Shown: positions 59,068 to 64,000 of the stretch, piece by piece
How the letters are laid out: each line of letters starts with the position of its first letter
Numbering within the stretch: position 1 is the first letter of the stretch
Source: Bailinhaonella thermotolerans
GTDB lineage: Bacteria > Actinomycetota > Actinomycetes > Streptosporangiales > Streptosporangiaceae
DNA length: 64,000 nucleotides
Assembly: GCF_003594875.1 (NCBI RefSeq)
Contig: NZ_QZEY01000026.1
Location: forward strand, 30,293-94,292
Reading direction: 5' to 3'
Translations under genes and position numbers: made by a program
The notes under the pieces: generated by a model
What the model was told of the DNA's origin: nothing
Database searches by the model: none
What the model saw: the letters and a program-made list of their open reading frames with translations, nothing else

Positions 59068-60162
59068 ATGCCCACCCTCACCCGCGGCACACCCGTCTGG
59101 GTCGTCGCCGCCCGGTTCATCGTGGCCGGCGAGCTGGCGCTGAGCGCCCTCGCGCGGATCGGCGCCGGGCCGGAGCACACCGGCGCCTGGCTCGCCTACG
59201 GGGTCCTGCCCGACGCGGCGGCCCGCTCGATCAGCCACGCCCTGCCCTTCGCGGGCCTGGCCCTGGCGTTCCTGCTGGCCCGCGGCGCCGCCGTACGGCT
59301 GTGCGCCTGGGCTGCGGCCGCCGTCGCGGCGGTGGCGCTGGCGATGGCGACGCACTTCGCGATCTCCGGCGCCGAGCAGGACCTGTGGCTCGCCGGTGTG
59401 CGCCTGACCACCGGCGGAGCGGGCGACGCCCTGCTGATCGCCGGCTACGCGGCGCTGCTGAGCGGCTGCCTGATCGTGGCCCTGCGGCCCTCCCCGGCCG
59501 TCCCCGCCGCCGCCCAGGCCGGCCCCGACGGGCCCCGGGGCGACCGGTCCGGCCGGCCGGCCTGGGCCACGCTGGCCGGGGCCGCCCTGCTGGGCATGGT
59601 CGTGCAGCCCGCCGCCCACGCCCATTTCGCCGCGCGGCCACCCGGCACGGCCCCCGGCGGGGGAGTGCGGATCGGCCCGGACGGCGCCGGGCCGCTGGTC
59701 GAGGTCTACACCGACTACCAGTCGCCGCAGTCCCGCCGGTTCGAGGCGGCCGCCGGGCGGAACCTGCGGGCCATGGCCGCGCAGGGCCGGATCCGGCTGC
59801 GGCTGGTGGACCTCGCCCTCAACGGCGGGGCCTCGGCCGAGGCGGCGCTGGCCGCGTCCTGCGCCCTGAAGACGGGCGGCCCGCCGGCCTACCTGGCCGC
59901 ACGGGACGCGCTGCTGGCCGCCGAGCTGCGCAACACCGACCCGGCCGGAGCGCGCACCGCGATCACCGCTGCGGTGAGCCCGCCGCGCGGCTGGTCGGCG
60001 TGCGTGCGCCGCCGCGGCTACCTGCCCGCCGTGGAGGACGCCACCCGGCGCGCGTTCCGCTCCGGAGTCCGCGACGTGCCCGCCGTACGCGTCAACGGGA
60101 CGAGGTCGCGGGCCATGACCTGGGCGACGCTGCGGGCGGAGATCGCCGCCGCGCGGCCCTGA
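59068..60162 (+). CDS. MauE-like membrane domain fused to thioredoxin-fold domain without CxxC
   Basis: Encodes 364 residues. The first about 150 residues carry four membrane helices of a MauE/DoxX type, beginning WVVAARFIVAGELALSALA. After a Pro-rich link the second half is DsbA-like: VEVYTDYQSPQSRRFEAAAG, then KTGGPPAYLAARDALL and DVPAVRVNGTR (cis-Pro loop). The usual Cys-x-x-Cys at the DsbA start is SPQS, so redox activity by that motif is lost. AAAAGGGAG is close to ATG 59068. It might be a chaperone-like or quinone-linked protein; MauE supports disulfide formation in other systems. Confidence 0.75.
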   Translation: MPTLTRGTPVWVVAARFIVAGELALSALARIGAGPEHTGAWLAYGVLPDAAARSISHALPFAGLALAFLLARGAAVRLCAWAAAAVAAVALAMATHFAISGAEQDLWLAGVRLTTGGAGDALLIAGYAALLSGCLIVALRPSPAVPAAAQAGPDGPRGDRSGRPAWATLAGAALLGMVVQPAAHAHFAARPPGTAPGGGVRIGPDGAGPLVEVYTDYQSPQSRRFEAAAGRNLRAMAAQGRIRLRLVDLALNGGASAEAALAASCALKTGGPPAYLAARDALLAAELRNTDPAGARTAITAAVSPPRGWSACVRRRGYLPAVEDATRRAFRSGVRDVPAVRVNGTRSRAMTWATLRAEIAAARP

Positions 60163-60176
60163 CCCGGCCAGATGAG

Positions 60177-60207
60177 ACCAACCCCCTGAAAGGCTCAGGG
60201 GGTTGGT
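60177..60207. terminator. Bidirectional hairpin terminator
   Basis: ACCAACCCCCTGA and its exact complement around AAGGC, between the MauE/DsbA-like gene and the DUF2017 gene. Confidence 0.78.
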
Positions 60208-60271
60208 GCGTTGCCGGTTCCGCGGCGCCGCCCGCGGACCGGGCCAGGGCCGGGGCCGGGGGCGGAGTGCG

Positions 60272-60763
60272 CTAGACGAGCGCGGCGAGCAGCTCGCAGG
60301 CGACATGCGCCGCGACCACGGCCTCGTCGCTCAGCTCGGGCTCCTCACCCGGCGGGGTGGGGACGGCGTCCCGGGCCGCCCGGTAGAGGCCGTGGCACCA
60401 TTCGGCCAGCAGCTCGGCGTCGCGCGGGTCCAGGGTGAACTCGCGGGCCTGGCTGATGTACCGCTCGGCGTCACCGCCGCGCAGCGGCGCCTCCCAGGCG
60501 CTGGTCACCCGCCGCGCCGTCCGCCGCGCGTCCGCCTGGCGTTCCTGGACCGTCCGGGCGATGGCGCCCTTGCGCTCGTCGAGCTCCCAGTGGAGCAGGG
60601 GGTCGCTCTCCTCCTCGCCGCCGGCCGTCACGACCGGGGCGGGGGCCGGCCTGAGGGCCTCCTGGGCCGAGGCCTTGTGGCAGAGGAAGGCGGCCACGAC
60701 CCCGGTGATGCGCACCAGCACGGCGCCGTCGGGGGATCGGCGCGCCTCGAAGACGAGTTCCAT
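60272..60763 (-). CDS. DUF2017 family protein
   Basis: Encodes 163 residues, helical and acidic. It begins with strands (LVFEARRSPDGAVLVRITG), then REFTLDPRDAELLAEWCHGLYRAA. In actinobacteria DUF2017 follows clpS, and here it lies 2 bp after the clpS stop, so they form one operon. Its function is unknown; a role with the ClpS/ClpC degradation route is assumed from synteny. Confidence 0.8.
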   Translation of the reverse strand: MELVFEARRSPDGAVLVRITGVVAAFLCHKASAQEALRPAPAPVVTAGGEEESDPLLHWELDERKGAIARTVQERQADARRTARRVTSAWEAPLRGGDAERYISQAREFTLDPRDAELLAEWCHGLYRAARDAVPTPPGEEPELSDEAVVAAHVACELLAALV

Positions 60764-60765
60764 GC

Positions 60766-61059
60766 TCAGCCCGCCTTCTCGACCTTGGCGCGCAGGTGCG
60801 CGGCCAGCAGCTGGGCGGCGATGTCGTCGGCCTCGGCCCGGGGGCCGGAGAAGACCACGGCCTGCCCGGTCGTGTGCACCTCCAGCATCAGCGCCTCGGC
60901 CTGGTCGGCGGTCACCTTGAGGATCTTCTGGAACACCAGGACGACGTAGTTCATCGGGGTGACGTCGTCGTTGAGGACGATCACGCTCCACGGCGGTTCG
61001 GTCCGCGGCCGCTCCAGGACCGCGGTTCCCGTCCCGCGGTCGAGTGTCTGGTCAGGCAT
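60766..61059 (-). CDS. clpS: ClpS, N-end-rule adaptor
   Basis: Encodes 97 residues. The conserved PWSVIVLNDDVTPMNYV forms the N-degron pocket start, and LMLEVHTTGQAVVFSGPRAEA includes the His and surrounding helix. ClpS brings proteins with destabilising N-terminal residues to Clp protease. The first 20 residues are an unconserved leader, and the start at ATG 61059 is the first before the core. It is followed by DUF2017, as in chromosomal actinobacterial loci. Confidence 0.93.
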   Translation of the reverse strand: MPDQTLDRGTGTAVLERPRTEPPWSVIVLNDDVTPMNYVVLVFQKILKVTADQAEALMLEVHTTGQAVVFSGPRAEADDIAAQLLAAHLRAKVEKAG

Positions 61060-61197
61060 CGCGCCTCCCTGATTAGGTTTCCGGCCGGCACCGTGGCCGC
61101 TCACGCCCACAGCCCAACCGCCGGGCCACGGCGCGGGCGGCCGCCGTACGGCGGGGCGAGGGCTGCGGGCCCCAGGGGCGGGCGGACGGTGCGCCTC

Positions 61198-62736
61198 ATG
61201 CGCACAACCGCTGGACATTCCACGACGATGGCGGCGGGCAGCGGGGGCCACCGGCTCACGCTGCCCGTCCTGTGCCTGAGCGTCATCATCATCGGGCTCG
61301 ACAACACCGCGCTCAACGTCGCGCTGCCCACGATGGCGCGCGACCTGAACGCCGGTTCCCAGCAGCTCCAATGGATCATCGACGCCTACACGCTGCTGTT
61401 CGCCGGCCTGCTGCTGGCCGCCGGCACGCTCGGCGACCGGGTCGGCCGCAAGAAGACCCTCGCGCTCGGCCTGGTCGTCTTCGCGATCTCCTCGGCCGCG
61501 GGCGCGGCCGCCTCCGGGCCGCGGGAACTCATCGCCGCCCGCGCGGTGATGGGCGTCGGAGCGGCGCTGATCATGCCGACGACCCTGTCGATCCTGATGC
61601 ACACCTACCGCGACAAGCGGGCCCGGGCCAAGGCCGTGGGCGTCTGGTCGGCCTGCACCGGGCTGAGCGTCGCCCTCGGGCCCACGCTGGGCGGATGGCT
61701 GCTGGAGCACTTCTCCTGGGGGTCGGTGCTGCTGATCAACGTGCCGATCGCGGTCCTGGCGCTGGCGGCCGGGCACGTCCTGGTCCCCGAGTCGAAGGAC
61801 CCCAGCCCGAACCGGCTGGACCTCATCGGCGCCGCGCTGTCGGTGTGCGGCCTGATGACGGTGGTGTGGACGATCATCGAGGCGCCCGAGGCCGGATGGC
61901 TGAGCGCGCGGACCCTGTTCGCGGGCGGCGCCGGGGTGACGTTGCTGGCCGTGTTCGTGCTCTGGCTGCGCGCCGCCCCCGCGCCGCTGCTGGACGTGTC
62001 GGTGTTCGCCAAGGCCCGCTTCTCGGCCGCCGCGATCTGCATCTCACTGGCCTTTCTGGCCCTGTTCGGGTCGCTGTTCGTCATCTCCCTGTACCTGCAG
62101 GGCGTCCTGGGCTACGACGCTCTGGAGTCGGGGGTGCGGCTCCTGCCGCTGGCCGCCGGCATGGCCGCCGGCTCGGCCGCGGCCACCGCGCTCGGCGCCC
62201 GGCTGGGAGAGAAGATCCCCGCGCTCCTGGGCACCGCGGCCATGCTGGCGGCGTTCCTCACGCTGGCCACCACCACCACCTCCTCCGGGTACGGCAGGCT
62301 CGCCGTGGCGCTGGTCCTCGGCGGCGTGGGCATGGCCATGGCCCAGCAGACCACCACCGAGGCCGTCATGGGCGCGCTGCCCCTGCACCGCGCCGGCGTC
62401 GGCTCGGCCGTCAACGACACCACCCGCCAGGTGGGCGGCACCCTGGGCATCGCCGTCTTCGGCAGCCTGTTGCACACCGTCTACTCCGACCACATGACGC
62501 CGCACCTGGGCCATCTCCCCCCGGCCGCAGCGCGGGCGGCGCAGGACACAGTGATCGGCGCGGACGCGGCCGCCCGCGCGCTCGGCGGGCCCGCGGGGCG
62601 GCACCTGTCCGAGCAGGCCTCGCACGCGTTCGTCCAGGCCCTGCAGACCACCGGCTTCCTGGCGGCGGTGATCGCGGTCATCGCGGGCGTGGTCGTGGCC
62701 GGCTGGCTCCCCGCCCACGAGGAGGACCACGCCTGA
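61198..62736 (+). CDS. DHA2-family (EmrB/QacA) multidrug MFS exporter
   Basis: Encodes 512 residues with about 14 membrane helices. Motif A is LGDRVGRKKTLALG. The start of TM1 contains SVIIIGLDNTALNVALPTMARDL, the DHA2 hallmark with motif D1, and the motif C-like WSACTGLSVALGPTLGGWLLEH is present. DHA2 transporters export drugs with protons. The start ATG 61198 has a poor ribosome site. It is divergent from clpS with about 138 bp between. No TetR regulator is adjacent, so regulation is unclear. It might export an element-linked or host metabolite. Confidence 0.92.
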   Translation: MRTTAGHSTTMAAGSGGHRLTLPVLCLSVIIIGLDNTALNVALPTMARDLNAGSQQLQWIIDAYTLLFAGLLLAAGTLGDRVGRKKTLALGLVVFAISSAAGAAASGPRELIAARAVMGVGAALIMPTTLSILMHTYRDKRARAKAVGVWSACTGLSVALGPTLGGWLLEHFSWGSVLLINVPIAVLALAAGHVLVPESKDPSPNRLDLIGAALSVCGLMTVVWTIIEAPEAGWLSARTLFAGGAGVTLLAVFVLWLRAAPAPLLDVSVFAKARFSAAAICISLAFLALFGSLFVISLYLQGVLGYDALESGVRLLPLAAGMAAGSAAATALGARLGEKIPALLGTAAMLAAFLTLATTTTSSGYGRLAVALVLGGVGMAMAQQTTTEAVMGALPLHRAGVGSAVNDTTRQVGGTLGIAVFGSLLHTVYSDHMTPHLGHLPPAAARAAQDTVIGADAAARALGGPAGRHLSEQASHAFVQALQTTGFLAAVIAVIAGVVVAGWLPAHEEDHA

Positions 62737-62738
62737 GC

Positions 62739-62782
62739 GGCACCCGCCGCCCCCCGCCGGACCCCGGGGGGCGGCGGGTGCC
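62739..62782. terminator. Strong hairpin terminator
   Basis: A perfect 17-bp stem (GGCACCCGCCGCCCCC and complement) with a 10-nt loop, starting three bases after the exporter stop codon. Confidence 0.82.
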
Positions 62783-62806
62783 CGCACCCGAAGGGGGACC
62801 CACCCG

Positions 62807-63793
62807 ATGACGTTCCGCCTCCGGCGGCTCCGCCCCGCCGCCCTCACCGCCGCCGCCCTCACCCTCACCCTCACCGTCGCCCGGGCCGCGCCCGCAGCGG
62901 CGGCGACGTGCACCACCGCCCAGCACTGCTACGGCCTCGCCCTCATGGGCGGGCGGCAGATCACCGGCATCCGCGCCGACCTCGGCGTCGTCGCCCTCCG
63001 CAGCCCCGATCCGGCCATCCGGATGACCACCGCCGAGATGTGGCTGGTGTTCGGCTCCGCCGCCGCCGGCGGCTGGGTCGAGCTCGGCCAGATCCACGGC
63101 GTGTGGTGCTGGGCCCGCCGCCACTGGTTCTCCGCCGCCGCCATCTCCGACGGGTTCCGGCTGCACTGCCACGAGCCCACCTTCGACTCCTCCGACAAGA
63201 CCGGCATCCGGATCGAGCGCGGCTCCGCTGGCAAGTGGAACACCTACATCGGCGGGGCGTGGACCGGCACCACCTACACCAACGGCCTGGCCGCCGGGGC
63301 GGAGGCGCACGCCGGGTCGGAGACCACCCCCATGCAGACCCAGGTGAACATGGCCGCGGGCTCCCTGGGGTACCGCACCACCGCCGGGGCGTGGGTGACC
63401 GGCTGGGACGGCGCGGTCCTGCGGTCTGGCCCGCCGTACGCGACGTCGTGGATCACACAGCCGCGGTCCGTCCTGGTCAAGGCCCCCGCCACCGCCGCCA
63501 GCGGAACAGCGTCCACAGCGGCGGGGGCGGAGCGGCCGTGGCGCGGACCGGTGGACCCCGTCGCGGAAGCGTCCCGGCTGGCTCGCCTCGCCGGCCGCGA
63601 CCTCGGCCCGGCCGTCACCACCGTCGCAGGGGTGCCACGGCGGGCCGCCACCGCCGCGCTCGGCGGCGACACGGTGGCGGACGACCGGCCGGTGACGGTG
63701 GTGCAGGCCCGCGGCCGGTTCGGCGGCGCGGACGGCGGCCGGGTGTTCCCCCCCGCCGGACCGGGACTGCCGCCCCGGCCGGGCGGGCGCTGA
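62807..63793 (+). CDS. Secreted protein, probably frameshifted near its end
   Basis: Encodes 328 residues in this frame. A Sec signal peptide (RRLRPAALTAAALTLTLTVARAAPAAAA) is followed by a domain with four Cys and several Trp (TTAQHCYGLALMGG, GVWCWARRHWFSAAA, DGFRLHCHEP). The frame ends at 63793 after a low-complexity run, whereas another frame continues to 63900 with LTLVMDAATGDPLDAYLTD, a natural-looking secreted-protein C-terminus. One indel near 63740-63790 would join them. No enzyme family is recognised. The ATG follows a GGGGGA-type site. Confidence 0.7.
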   Translation: MTFRLRRLRPAALTAAALTLTLTVARAAPAAAATCTTAQHCYGLALMGGRQITGIRADLGVVALRSPDPAIRMTTAEMWLVFGSAAAGGWVELGQIHGVWCWARRHWFSAAAISDGFRLHCHEPTFDSSDKTGIRIERGSAGKWNTYIGGAWTGTTYTNGLAAGAEAHAGSETTPMQTQVNMAAGSLGYRTTAGAWVTGWDGAVLRSGPPYATSWITQPRSVLVKAPATAASGTASTAAGAERPWRGPVDPVAEASRLARLAGRDLGPAVTTVAGVPRRAATAALGGDTVADDRPVTVVQARGRFGGADGGRVFPPAGPGLPPRPGGR

Positions 63794-63940
63794 CGCTGGT
63801 GATGGACGCGGCCACGGGCGACCCGCTGGACGCGTACCTGACGGACCGGCCGCCCGCCCTGACCGGTCTGGGCCAGGTGGAGAGCAACGCCCCGTCCTGA
63901 CCGGGGTGGCGTAGCGCCGCCGGGGCCCGGCTCGCCTCGC

Positions 63941-64000
63941 CTAGGGCGTGTTTTGTGGTTCTTGGTTGAGCCACATGATCAGGCTGGCGATGGTGATGGC
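63941..64000 (-). mobile_element. End of an insertion sequence: transposase C-terminus and terminal repeat
   Basis: On the minus strand the last 19 codons read AITIASLIMWLNQEPQNTP and stop at 63941. This resembles the C-terminus of IS5-like transposases, which often end with a T-I-A-S-x-x-x-W-L phrase. GGGCGTGTTTTGTGG at 63944 could be the terminal inverted repeat, with CTAG just before it as possible target sequence. The rest lies beyond the window. Confidence 0.5.

Noticed and set aside
1..64000. tRNA or rRNA genes and att sites
   Set aside because: I saw no cloverleaf-like or rRNA-like sequence and no duplicated attachment site in the window; integration status cannot be decided.

Overview
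The window is very GC-rich DNA from an actinomycete. Supporting genes are a WhiB-type regulator, a ClpS-DUF2017 pair, DUF2637 and DUF6247 proteins, a DUF7455-like zinc ribbon, frequent GTG/TTG starts and type I-E style CRISPR repeats. It reads as a mosaic: a natural-product locus, a conjugative-element or large-plasmid backbone, and a more chromosome-like right end.

1-9.1 kb is a compact cyclodipeptide pathway. It has an NYH-type cyclodipeptide synthase (4984-5688), an overlapping AlbA/AlbB-like cyclodipeptide oxidase pair (8182-9058), a cytochrome P450, two methyltransferases, a hydantoin/Asp-type racemase and a sulfotransferase. Its most striking gene (5769-7964) fuses a complete adenylosuccinate synthetase (PurA) domain to a LOG (nucleotide 5'-monophosphate phosphoribohydrolase) domain. 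The inferred logic is that PurA modifies a purine nucleotide, LOG releases the free base, and the P450 couples it to an oxidised diketopiperazine, with methylation and perhaps sulfation as finishing steps. This is the best candidate for an undescribed system.

9.5-52.6 kb looks like the backbone of a conjugative plasmid or integrative element. Replication and partition genes include a CHC2-like zinc-finger protein, a DnaX-like clamp-loader subunit, ParA with a long disordered partner, a 2.7 kb gene-free repeat-bearing region beside parA, and a coupled winged-helix/HTH pair. DNA-end processing genes include a DEDDy exonuclease, SbcC/Rad50 with SbcD/Mre11, a NurA-like protein opposite HerA, and a PD-(D/E)XK-like nuclease. 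Transfer genes include a DUF2637 protein, a VirD4/TraG coupling protein and a MobF relaxase-helicase. Interspersed are membrane proteins, a GT2 glycosyltransferase, a CocE-like hydrolase and a PDZ-Lon-like protease. A roughly 31-44 bp motif (TAACGC...CATTAA) recurs three times in the region beside parA and once upstream of the DUF2637 transfer gene, suggesting a shared DNA-binding protein.

52.6-54.0 kb carries a three-repeat, two-spacer type I-E style CRISPR mini-array without cas genes, a likely DUF6247/RelE-type toxin-antitoxin pair, and a degenerate repeat on the far side of that pair.

54.0-64.0 kb holds a hydroxymandelate synthase/oxidase pair (the oxidase has an unusual hexapeptide-repeat extension), a DksA-like protein, unknown regulators, a MauE-DsbA-like fusion lacking its CxxC, ClpS-DUF2017, a DHA2 drug exporter, a probably frameshifted secreted protein, and the end of an insertion sequence. 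Short GC-rich tandem repeats of 16-20 bp occur behind or inside several genes, and strong hairpins separate most convergent genes.
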